From: Vampirovibrio chlorellavorus
GTDB lineage: Bacteria; Cyanobacteriota; Vampirovibrionia; Vampirovibrionales; Vampirovibrionaceae
Reading direction: 5' to 3'
Length of the DNA stretch: 64,000 nt
NCBI RefSeq assembly: GCF_003149375.1
Contig: NZ_QFWH01000008.1
Location: 62,001 to 126,000, forward strand
Each line of letters opens with the position of its first letter. The stretch's first letter is position 1. Both the position numbers and the translations under genes were made by a program. The notes under the pieces were generated by a model, which searched no databases, was not told where the DNA came from, and saw nothing but the letters and a program-made list of their open reading frames with translations. Shown here in pieces: positions 29,965-37,661 of this stretch.

Positions 29965-30909
29965 ATGTCAAATGATTGTCATCATGGTAGACAACATATA
30001 CGTCACCATCACCACCATATTGGAGTGGCGGAAGGGCTATCGGTTCAACACGTTAAAAAGCTGCAGGCTGTTATGGTTTTATCGGTTCTGTATCTGCTTT
30101 TGCAGGCTGCGGGCGGATTTTATTCTGGCAGTTTAGCCCTTTGGGCCGATGCTGGGCATAAACTGGCGGATATTGGGGCAATTGCTCTGGCCTTGGCGGC
30201 CTCCTGGTTTGCCAATCTGTCCTCATCCCCTCAAAAAACCTTTGGATTTTATCGTTTGGAGATTTTGGCGGCCTTTGTGAATGCCGCTGGCTTGATGGTC
30301 GTCTCTTTGCTGATTTTCGCCGAGGCGTTGCAGCGGCTTCTTCACCCGGGGGAAGGGCATGTTCACGGCCATATCATGGTGGGGGTGGCTGGGCTCGGTT
30401 TCCTCATTAATGTGATTTCCGCCCTCGTTCTTTATCCTTCCCGCTCCTATAATTTGAACGTGAAAGGGGCCTTGTTGCATGTGATGACCGACATCGCCAA
30501 TTCCGTGGGGGAAATGCTGGCCGCTGGGGTCATTCTCTGGTTTGGCTGGCTTTGGGCCGATGCCCTGATTGGCATTGCCATTTCGCTGATGGTGCTGGTC
30601 AACGCAGGCCGGGTGTTGAGAGAGGCCTTGAACATATTGATGGAGGCTGCCCCACCTCGCTTGAGCGTTCCTCATATTCATGACTTCATCCTGCGGCATC
30701 CCGGTGTACAGGATGTGCATGATTTGCACGTGTGGACTGTGACCACCGGAAAAGAGGCCCTGCTGGCTCATGTACAGGTTGATGAGGCCCACTTTCATGA
30801 TGAAACGGCAAAGGCCCTGGAGCATGAACTCCGGGAGGCCTTTGACTTATGTCATATTACGGTGCAGCTGGAGCCGCCCGGTTTTGAGGAAGCGCTCCTG
30901 CCATTCTAG
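29965..30909 (+). CDS. CDF-family metal cation efflux transporter
   Basis: A 314-residue cation diffusion facilitator, likely exporting zinc or a related divalent metal in exchange for protons. The N-terminus is His-rich, with eight His in the first 18 residues, and probably binds metal. Six membrane segments follow. Metal-site residues are readable in L-W-A-D-A-G-H-K-L-A-D (helix 2) and L-L-H-V-M-T-D (helix 5). The T-F-G-F-Y-R-L-E-I-L-A-A-F-V-N motif is typical of the CzcD/ZitB branch. The C-terminal domain with H-D-L-H-V-W-T is the cytoplasmic dimerisation domain. AGGA precedes the ATG by 10 bases. Confidence 0.93.
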   Translation: MSNDCHHGRQHIRHHHHHIGVAEGLSVQHVKKLQAVMVLSVLYLLLQAAGGFYSGSLALWADAGHKLADIGAIALALAASWFANLSSSPQKTFGFYRLEILAAFVNAAGLMVVSLLIFAEALQRLLHPGEGHVHGHIMVGVAGLGFLINVISALVLYPSRSYNLNVKGALLHVMTDIANSVGEMLAAGVILWFGWLWADALIGIAISLMVLVNAGRVLREALNILMEAAPPRLSVPHIHDFILRHPGVQDVHDLHVWTVTTGKEALLAHVQVDEAHFHDETAKALEHELREAFDLCHITVQLEPPGFEEALLPF

Positions 30910-30983
30910 GACGGTATGGGAGTGGCGCTGGGCCCGTGGTTGAGGCTGAGCAGGTTCGCCCGAGTCAGCCCGTGCCCGGGGCT

Positions 30984-31934
30984 TTAGGCTGTTTGGTCCT
31001 GTTGGTCCTGAGGCTTTCCAAAGGCCTCTGTGAGTGCGGTGAAAAATTTCACAAAGGCATTGAGCATGTTTTTACCGGACTGGCCGTCCTGAGACGGATT
31101 CAGCATGGCCTGAAGCAGCTCGGTGAAGGCCGAAACGATATTGTTGATGGTGGCTTCAGTAGACTTTGGGTCTTGGGATGCCGCCGGGGTGTCACCCGTC
31201 GTTCCGTCTGTTACTCCGTCTGAACCATTGGCTGCCGGGTCCGACTGCCCTGTCTCTCCCGTTCCCTGTGCGGCAGAGGATTCTGGCGGGGTTTCAGTGG
31301 CAGTCCCTGCCTCGTTCACCGGGTCCTGCGTTGTGCCTGCTCCTGGGGCTGCCGTACCGCCTGAGCTATCCTCCGCGGTGCTGCCAGCCGCTGGCGGGTT
31401 GGCGGGTTGCTGTCCGTTGGCGATGGCTTCCAGATCGCTCAGAGTGAAGTCGCTACCGTTTATGTTGTAGGCACCGCTAAAGGCAAAGCTGAAGTCCTGG
31501 GTAGAAATGCTCATATCCTGCTGATCACCGCTGGCCAGCAAGGCCAGTTCGTTTGCGCTGATGCCGCCATCGCCGTTCATATCCGGGAGCAGGGCCTGTC
31601 CCTCTTTTCCGCCCAAAACCATAGACGCAAAGAGGCGTCCGACTTGCAGGTCTGTTTCGCTGGCGTTCGGGTTGTTTAATAGCTGGTATGCGGCATTGGC
31701 CAATTCTTGCTTGTCAACCACACCATCCCGGTTGTCATCGGCCATAATTAATCCTTGCTGGGCAGCGCTCAGGCTGACTGAGTCTCCGCCTATGGTCGAT
31801 TGCTCCGCCACGAAAGGATTCTGAGCGTCCGCTTCCGCAGCTGACGTTCCCCGCACTGGAGAACCGCTACTGCCTGTGTTCGTCATGGTAAAAGGGGTAG
31901 ATGAGCCAAACGTTGAATTTCCATTCACAGTCAT
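30984..31934 (-). CDS. EF-hand calcium-binding protein with low-complexity linker
   Basis: A 316-residue protein. Two EF-hand loops are readable: D-D-N-R-D-G-V-V-D-K-Q-E at about 66-77 and D-M-N-G-D-G-G-I-S-A-N-E at about 118-129, each with the 1, 3, 5 and 12 acidic/Asn ligands. A long Gly/Ser/Thr/Pro/Ala-rich, probably disordered linker (about 190-270) leads to a short C-terminal helical segment. No classical signal peptide is seen. GAGGAGAG precedes the chosen ATG by about 8 bases; the frame is open 10 codons further. The N-terminus M-T-V-N-G-N-S is Asn/Ser-rich. Calcium binding is inferred; the role is unknown. Confidence 0.82.
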   Translation of the reverse strand: MTVNGNSTFGSSTPFTMTNTGSSGSPVRGTSAAEADAQNPFVAEQSTIGGDSVSLSAAQQGLIMADDNRDGVVDKQELANAAYQLLNNPNASETDLQVGRLFASMVLGGKEGQALLPDMNGDGGISANELALLASGDQQDMSISTQDFSFAFSGAYNINGSDFTLSDLEAIANGQQPANPPAAGSTAEDSSGGTAAPGAGTTQDPVNEAGTATETPPESSAAQGTGETGQSDPAANGSDGVTDGTTGDTPAASQDPKSTEATINNIVSAFTELLQAMLNPSQDGQSGKNMLNAFVKFFTALTEAFGKPQDQQDQTA

Positions 31935-32374
31935 TATTAATTCTCTCCTCACTCTAGGCACCATACGGGTAACGCGCTGGTGTTACCGGGCTGGATGAAA
32001 TAAAACACACTCTCTATTTAGGTTTAAAAACAAACAATTGATTTAAATTGCGTACCCCTCTCTCTCTGGAGAGGGCTGTTTGCGCCATAGACGCTGCAAG
32101 CCCAGTCAAAGCCAGCGGTTGAATGGCGCATGTGAGCGACAGGTCTCAGCAAACACCTGCTTTTTACGGGTTTCGTACAGAAAGATTGGCGCAAAAAGCC
32201 AACTCCAAAAGTCCGCCCAGCACAAAGAAACCCGTGGAGTCACCAAGGCGGAATGGTCAGGGCAGCAACGCCCGTTCTAGCCTTCAGTCTACCGCTTTAG
32301 CAGCCTGTGTAAGGTAAGCGGGGACAGTGAGGGGTTGAGTCGTAGTCCCTTAGTCTCCCTTTAGTACCCTTGGG
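31935..32374. other. Intergenic region between EF-hand and LysM genes
   Basis: 440 bases. A + strand frame at 32123-32317 would give a 64-residue Ser/Lys/Arg-rich peptide but has no ribosome-binding site, and an overlapping frame at 32080 is no better. Nothing is called. Confidence 0.4.
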
Positions 32375-32932
32375 TTAGTACCCCTTGGGCGGAATGACCA
32401 GCTTTTGATCCAGTTGCAGCTTGTCAGGACTGCTCATATTGTTGGCACGCTGGATTTTATCCACATACTCCGGGGCGCTGGAGCCATAGACTTTTTCAGC
32501 GATTTTGCCCAGCGTATCGCCGCTGACCACGGTGTAAGTGGTGTTTTTACCGCTCACTGTTCGTTCGGTCACGGTGCCCGGCTTGGCTGGGGCGGGGCTG
32601 GCTTCTGTGCCACTCTCCGGTTTGCCCTGTAGTAGTTCTTCATTGGCGGGAGCCAGTAAGTCCGTGGCGCCCGTTTGTACCTGGGGGCGCATAACCAGCA
32701 GCAGGAAAACGGCGCTGGTCAGGATACCACCGACAACCAACCCTGCCAGAAATGCCACCAGTGGGTTACGCTCTTCCTTGTGGAAAGGGCGGGCGTTGGA
32801 CCACAACATGTCCAGTTCCTGAGGCAATTCGTTATCCGCCCGAACGTATACGCCCGGTATTTTTTCCTGAGTGTCAGAAGGCATGTCCTGATTGTCTCCG
32901 AAGTCTTGGCCAAAATCTTTGGGCACCATCAT
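32375..32932 (-). CDS. Membrane-anchored LysM-domain protein
   Basis: A 185-residue protein with a cytoplasmic acidic N-terminus, one membrane segment (about 57-80), a Pro/Ala-rich spacer and a C-terminal LysM domain (about 132-182; Y-T-V-V-S-G-D-T-L-G-K-I-A...L-V-I-P-P). LysM binds peptidoglycan glycan chains, so the protein should tether the inner membrane to the wall. No enzyme domain is present. Two adjacent ATGs (32932, 32929) are possible; AAGGA lies about 11 bases upstream. Confidence 0.88.
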   Translation of the reverse strand: MMVPKDFGQDFGDNQDMPSDTQEKIPGVYVRADNELPQELDMLWSNARPFHKEERNPLVAFLAGLVVGGILTSAVFLLLVMRPQVQTGATDLLAPANEELLQGKPESGTEASPAPAKPGTVTERTVSGKNTTYTVVSGDTLGKIAEKVYGSSAPEYVDKIQRANNMSSPDKLQLDQKLVIPPKGY

Positions 32933-33291
32933 AAAAACTCTGTCCTTTTTATACAGCGCAGGTACGTTTCTTACTATTTAAAGAGGCAATTCTATAGGAA
33001 ATTGCGATGCAAAGCCGAAAAGGGGCAAATCAACTCTCTGGCGAAACGCGCTGCGAAATGGCGAACTACCGGGGCCGGGATACCAGTATTATTGCTGACA
33101 TTAACGGAAGGCTTGGCTCTCGGCAGCCGACTTTGATATTGTACTATAACTTATTTCCACCCTTTAGCAGTCCTTAAGCAGTTGCCACACTTTTTTACAA
33201 GAGCCAGCCTGACTTCAGTCCACATTTCAGGAATTCGGCTTTCTATTATTAAAGAGGCAACTGACTCAAACCAAAACAGGAATCATCCTTC
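32933..33291. other. Intergenic region upstream of valS
   Basis: 359 bases between divergent genes. TTAAAGAGGCAA occurs twice, near 32976 and 33249, the second about 35 bases before the valS ATG. No T-box specifier or T-box terminator sequence is recognised. Candidate promoter hexamers are weak. Confidence 0.4.
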
Positions 33292-35991
33292 ATGACCTCT
33301 TCATCCTTACCCAAGGCCTTTGAGCCCAAAGACGTTGAATCCCGGACGTATCAGTTTTGGGAGTCTCACCAGTTGTTTAAGCCGGAGGCCAACACCCAAC
33401 CACAGGGCAGGTTCAGTCTGGTGATTCCGCCGCCCAACGTGACCGGGGTGCTGCACATGGGGCATGCTCTGGATTCCACCATTCAGGACATCCTGATTCG
33501 CTGGCACCGCATGCTGAACCACAAAACCCTGTGGATGCCGGGCATGGATCACGCCGGGATTGCCACCCAAAATGTGGTGGAGCGCAACCTGCGGGAGCAA
33601 GGGGGGCAAACCAAGGAGGAAATGGGCCGGGAAGCCTTTGTAAACCACGTATGGGAATGGGCCAACGCCCGGAAGTCCGATATCGCCAACCAGTTCAAGC
33701 GGCTGGGTGTTTCCCCGGACTGGGAGCGGCAGCGCTTTACCCTGGATGAAGGCCTCACTCAGGCCGTGCGTCACGCCTTTGTGCATTTATATGAAAAGGG
33801 GCTGATCTATCAGGGCACTTATATCGTGAACTGGTGTCCCCGCTGCGTGTCGGCCATTTCCGATATTGAAACCGATTATGAGGATGAAAGCAGCTTTCTG
33901 TGGGAAATCGCCTACCCCTTAGCCGATGGACGTCCGGTGAGTGAGGCGGGGCATCCGCACCTGGTGGTGGCCACCACCCGCCCGGAAACCATGTATGGCG
34001 ATATGGCCGTGGCCGTGAATCCGAAAGATCCCCGTTACAGTCAGTACATTGGCCAAAAAGTGCGCATCCCGCTGACTAGCCGGGAAATCCCGGTGATTGC
34101 CGATGACTACGTGGATGTCAGTTTTGGCACCGGGGCCCTGAAGATTACCCCGGCCCATGACCCCAATGACTTTAAAATCGCCCAGCAACACGGGCTGGAG
34201 CCTTTGTGGGTCATCGACGAGCGGGGCCGCATGAAGGCCGAGGACTTTATGCCCGAAGACATCCGGGGGCTGGAACGCTTCGATGCCCGCAAGCGCACCG
34301 AAGCCCTGCTGGAGCAGCAAGGCTTTTTAGTGGCTAAAAAAGAGCATAGCCACAGGGTGGGGCACTGCCAACGGTGCAGCACCACCATTGAGCCGTTACT
34401 GTCCAAGCAGTGGTTTGTGAAAACCCAACCCTTGGCTGAACGCTGCCTGCGCTCGCTGGAGGCGGGGGAAATCCGCTTTATCCCGGAGCGCTGGACCAAG
34501 GACTACGTGCGCTGGCTGACTGATATTCAGGACTGGTGCATTTCCCGCCAACTGTGGTGGGGACATCAAATTCCGGCTTGGCACTGTGGCCAGTGTCGGG
34601 GCGTCACCGTGGCTCTGGAAACCCCGGCGCAATGTAGCGCCTGCGGTTCTGCGGAAATTACCCAGGACACCGATGTGCTGGATACCTGGTTCTCCTCTGG
34701 CCTGTGGCCCTTTTCCACCATGGGCTGGCCCAATACGCAGGCAGAAGACTATAAAAACTTCTACCCCACCGATGTGTTGGTGACCGGCTTTGACATTATC
34801 TTCTTCTGGGTGGCCCGGATGACCATGTTCGGGCTGGAGCTGACCGATCAGTCGCCCTTCCACACCGTGTATATTCACGGCCTGATTCGGGATGAAAAAG
34901 GCCAGAAGATGAGCAAGTCCAAGGGTAATACCGTGGACCCGGTGGAAGTGATTGATGAGATCGGTTGCGACGGCTTCCGCTTTGGTCTGACTTCACTCAT
35001 TACTTATGGTGGACAGGACATTAAGCTGAACAAGGAAAAGCTGGAGCAGGGCAAGCTGTTTGGCAACAAGCTGTGGAACGCTTCTCGCTTTGTGTTGATG
35101 AATATAGGTGGGGAGGATGCCCAGGGGGTAGATGATCAGCCCATTGATTTGAGTGCCCTGTCCCTGATGGATCGGTGGGTGCTGAGTCGCTACAACACCG
35201 CCGTGCGGGAGGCCAACCGCTTATTGAAAGAATTCAAGTTCGGGGAGCTGGCCGATACGCTGTATGAGTTCATCTGGAACGGCTTTTGCGACTGGTACGT
35301 GGAGTACGCCAAAAAGCAGATGCAGGATCCCGCCCTGCGGGCCAACACCCAGCGTGTGCTGTTGCACGTGCTGAGTGGCATTTTGCGCCTGATGCACCCC
35401 ATTATGCCCTATATCACCGAGGAAATTTTCCAGAAGCTGCCCCACCGCAAGGAATTGTCGGTCTCCATCGCCCCTTACCCGCAAGCCGATGAGTCCCTGA
35501 TTGATGAGGGCATCAGTCAGCGCATTGATTACCTGTTGGAAGTGGTGCGTTCCCTGCGGAATATTCGTCAGCAGTACACCGTACCCCATCAGCAAGCGGT
35601 GAAGGCCCATGTGGTAACCACCGAGCCCATGGAAAAAGAGGCCATCGAAAGCGGGCTGGCCATTCTGAACCATTTTATTCGCCTGGAGCAATTTGAAGTG
35701 CGCGACGTGGTGGATGCCCGGCAAGAGCATGTGGCTGTGAATGTGGTAGGCCACAGTCGCATTGTGGTCTCTCTGGAAGGGCTGATTGATATTGGTCAGG
35801 AGCTGGATCGGGTGCGTAAGAAGATGGACGCCCTGATCAAGGAAAAAGATCAGCTGGATAAAATGATGATGAACTTTGAGTTTCTGGAGCGGGCCCCTCT
35901 GGCCGTGGTGGAAAAGAACAAAGCCCGTTTACAGGAAGTGAATAAGCAGGTGAAAGCCCTGGAAGAGCAGCTGTCCAGTCTGAGCAGCTAA
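33292..35991 (+). CDS. valS: Valyl-tRNA synthetase
   Basis: A class I synthetase of 899 residues. The HIGH motif H55-M-G-H58 follows P-P-P-N-V-T-G-V-L, and K-M-S-K-S-K-G-N-T-V-D-P lies near residue 540. The editing domain lies between them (T-T-R-P-E-T-M-Y-G-D motif). A C-terminal coiled coil (about 830-899) is the tRNA-binding arm typical of ValRS. Cysteine pairs in the C-x-x-C form (near 178 and 361, and C-G-Q-C/C-S-A-C near 424-444) suggest zinc sites. A GC-rich hairpin terminates the gene. Confidence 0.97.
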   Translation: MTSSSLPKAFEPKDVESRTYQFWESHQLFKPEANTQPQGRFSLVIPPPNVTGVLHMGHALDSTIQDILIRWHRMLNHKTLWMPGMDHAGIATQNVVERNLREQGGQTKEEMGREAFVNHVWEWANARKSDIANQFKRLGVSPDWERQRFTLDEGLTQAVRHAFVHLYEKGLIYQGTYIVNWCPRCVSAISDIETDYEDESSFLWEIAYPLADGRPVSEAGHPHLVVATTRPETMYGDMAVAVNPKDPRYSQYIGQKVRIPLTSREIPVIADDYVDVSFGTGALKITPAHDPNDFKIAQQHGLEPLWVIDERGRMKAEDFMPEDIRGLERFDARKRTEALLEQQGFLVAKKEHSHRVGHCQRCSTTIEPLLSKQWFVKTQPLAERCLRSLEAGEIRFIPERWTKDYVRWLTDIQDWCISRQLWWGHQIPAWHCGQCRGVTVALETPAQCSACGSAEITQDTDVLDTWFSSGLWPFSTMGWPNTQAEDYKNFYPTDVLVTGFDIIFFWVARMTMFGLELTDQSPFHTVYIHGLIRDEKGQKMSKSKGNTVDPVEVIDEIGCDGFRFGLTSLITYGGQDIKLNKEKLEQGKLFGNKLWNASRFVLMNIGGEDAQGVDDQPIDLSALSLMDRWVLSRYNTAVREANRLLKEFKFGELADTLYEFIWNGFCDWYVEYAKKQMQDPALRANTQRVLLHVLSGILRLMHPIMPYITEEIFQKLPHRKELSVSIAPYPQADESLIDEGISQRIDYLLEVVRSLRNIRQQYTVPHQQAVKAHVVTTEPMEKEAIESGLAILNHFIRLEQFEVRDVVDARQEHVAVNVVGHSRIVVSLEGLIDIGQELDRVRKKMDALIKEKDQLDKMMMNFEFLERAPLAVVEKNKARLQEVNKQVKALEEQLSSLSS

Positions 35992-36016
35992 GTCATCCGG
36001 CTTTTGCAATGGTTTT

Positions 36017-36045
36017 CGGGGGCGGTTATGATCCGCCCCCGTTTG
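36017..36045 (+). terminator. Probable terminator of valS
   Basis: A perfect 9-bp stem CGGGGGCGG (36017-36025) / CCGCCCCCG (36033-36041) with a 7-base loop is followed by TTTGCT. It lies 26 bases after the valS stop. The T-run is short. Confidence 0.7.
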
Positions 36046-36117
36046 CTAATATTGCGCCCGCTTTTTTTGCGAATTGAAGGTGGGTTGACGATTGCCCGGG
36101 TTGAAGCCTGCTTGGGC

Positions 36118-36420
36118 TTAAGGCTGGGCAGGCTTTAAAGGTACCCGTCGGGAAGGGCCGAACAGCGCTTTGATTTTGGCGTTTAACTCCGCGTTCAGGG
36201 AGGGCTCTCCGGCGGATGGGGTTGTTCTGGCCGTGGGAGGGCCGGCTGGCGGGCGCAGTGGGCGCTGGAAACTGTCCTGAAGGGGGACTGTCTTCGGGGT
36301 GTCCGGTTTGACGCTGGAAGCGGGCCCGTTCTTGCCCGGGTAGGGTGGTTTGGTCAGCAGGGTCGGGCGAAGTTTCGATGGTTTGGACAGGCGTTTGAAT
36401 ACGCCAAAAATGGCTTGCAT
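36118..36420 (-). CDS. Small Pro/Lys-rich hypothetical protein
   Basis: A 100-residue basic protein, rich in Pro and Lys and probably mostly disordered, starting M-Q-A-I-F-G. GAGGGG lies about 8 bases before the chosen ATG; the frame is open 11 codons further but without a site. No signal peptide or membrane span is seen. The next gene upstream on the same strand (36622-36774) starts M-Q-V-I-S-F and is also Lys/Pro-rich. Function unknown. Confidence 0.6.
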   Translation of the reverse strand: MQAIFGVFKRLSKPSKLRPTLLTKPPYPGKNGPASSVKPDTPKTVPLQDSFQRPLRPPAGPPTARTTPSAGEPSLNAELNAKIKALFGPSRRVPLKPAQP

Positions 36421-36559
36421 AGGACAATCCCCTCTCACATTGTGGACAGACAATGACTGCGTTTAAAGAATGCGTTTAAAAATTGGATTCAGCGAGGCTT
36501 TAAGGGTACCCGGGGCACGCCGATTTGCCAAGTGTTTTTTGAGTGTATTGGGTTAAATT

Positions 36560-36600
36560 GTGCCAAAGCCAGCCCGACTGGAACGTGGCTGGCCTTGCAC
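36560..36600 (-). terminator. Hairpin after the 50-residue gene
   Basis: GTGC (36560-36563) pairs with GCAC (36597-36600), and GCCAGCC (36568-36574) with GGCTGGC (36587-36593). It starts 21 bases after the stop of the small gene. The T-run on the minus strand is weak (AATTTAA), so it may be a weak terminator or an RNA-stabilising hairpin. Confidence 0.5.
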
Positions 36601-36621
36601 GATGTTTATGAGTTGTTGGAC

Positions 36622-36774
36622 CTATTTTTTAATAGGTGGCTTGGCCTTTTGGAAGGTGTCCGCTTTTAACGGTTGCTGAAGGCCTGCTTGAGGCTTGGCG
36701 GCCATGGCTTGTTTTGCTTTTTCGGCCATTTGTTTGACGGAGGGTGTTTTTCCACCGAAGCTGATGACTTGCAT
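36622..36774 (-). CDS. Small Lys/Gln/Pro-rich protein (50 residues)
   Basis: The frame runs from ATG at 36774 to TAG at 36622. AAGGGAG lies 4 bases before the ATG, an excellent ribosome-binding site. The product starts M-Q-V-I-S-F-G-G-K-T-P, has a short amphipathic Lys/Ala-rich helix (about 12-27) and ends K-P-P-I-K-K. It is strongly basic and has no hydrophobic span. A hairpin follows. Function unknown; the start resembles the neighbour at 36118-36420. Confidence 0.6.
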   Translation of the reverse strand: MQVISFGGKTPSVKQMAEKAKQAMAAKPQAGLQQPLKADTFQKAKPPIKK

Positions 36775-37415
36775 AAGACTCCCTTCTAACAATATGCACT
36801 ACCGTTGTGATGAACAAAGTCATCCGGCCAGAGTGCCGGACACCATGCTCTTGATCCCTGAATTAACCTAAAGCGATTGAATAATCATCAATTTACCGCA
36901 TGCAGGCCAACTGTAAAGAACCCATGCTGACTTGCGCGTGGTTTGAAATGGTTTTTTAGTACCAACCACCGAGGTGTGGAAATGTGGCGGAAGGACAAAA
37001 GGCTGTTCCTGAAAACTTAGGGTCTTTTGAACACCATCGTCACAGAAACGTCACAAAGCAAATGTAAATTTTTGTTAATTCAAGGGGCTTGATCCATCTT
37101 TGCTTTTTCCTGGAATTCATTTTTGAAGCGGGATTTGAGTAAAAAGCGTAGAATCGCTCAGCAAAAGTGGGCCGGGCCTGTGCAGATCCAATCGGGTTTT
37201 GGCGTTTTTATTAATACAGCGGATTCGATCGGGGCAGCCATGTCCCGCAAAGAAACTTTGCTCTAAGGCTTTCGGCTTGTGTCTGCTTTTGATAATATTT
37301 CTCAATACATGGCCTCACCCCGAGCAAGCCGTTTCCCGAGCAAGCCGTTTATGGTCCCCCTCCGTCTCTGTTATTTTTCACCTCCGTCCCTCCCTTAATG
37401 AAGGCACCAAATCGT
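36775..37415. other. Long intergenic region upstream of feoAB
   Basis: 641 bases. No gene is supported; frames at 37117 (-) and 37199 (+) lack ribosome-binding sites. TTGA/TCAA flanks an AT-rich centre at about 37290-37304, which could be an iron-regulator site but does not match a canonical Fur box. GAGCAAGCCGTTT with near copies at 37320-37352 is a short direct repeat. Confidence 0.4.
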
Positions 37416-37661
37416 ATGGCATCTGCTGATACCCTTGAAAAAGCCACCGTGGGTGAAACGCTCTATATTAAAGCCATTCTGGATGATGAAACGGCCACTG
37501 TGGCTATGCGGCTTGGCATTGCCGAAGGGGAGACCATTCAGTTGGCCTCCAAAGTCCCGGGTGGCCCCGTGGTCATTCGCCGGGGGGGCATGGAAATTGC
37601 CTTGGGGCGTGAATTGTGTCGAGGGATTGAAGTGCAACGTCTGGAGGGAAGTACCCGATGA
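37416..37661 (+). CDS. feoA: Ferrous iron transport protein A
   Basis: An 81-residue cytoplasmic protein with an SH3-like FeoA fold, recognised by M-R-L-G-I-A-E-G-E-T-I-Q-L, P-G-G-P-V-V-I-R and I-A-L-G-R-E-L-C. FeoA supports iron uptake by FeoB. The ATG at 37416 is preferred because the sequence then starts at the conserved region, with GAAGG about 11 bases upstream; an ATG at 37398 is in frame but has no site. The stop overlaps the feoB ATG by four bases (ATGA), implying translational coupling. Confidence 0.9.
   Translation: MASADTLEKATVGETLYIKAILDDETATVAMRLGIAEGETIQLASKVPGGPVVIRRGGMEIALGRELCRGIEVQRLEGSTR

Noticed and set aside
32123-32317. 64-codon basic peptide on the + strand
   Set aside because: Composition is plausible, but no ribosome-binding site is present and an overlapping frame in another phase is equally open.
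33136-33291. T-box riboswitch upstream of valS
   Set aside because: No T-box consensus, specifier loop or antiterminator was recognised in the leader.
37287-37307. Fur box upstream of feoA
   Set aside because: Only TTGA/TCAA flanks are palindromic; the sequence does not match the canonical GATAAT-based site, so it is not annotated as an operator.
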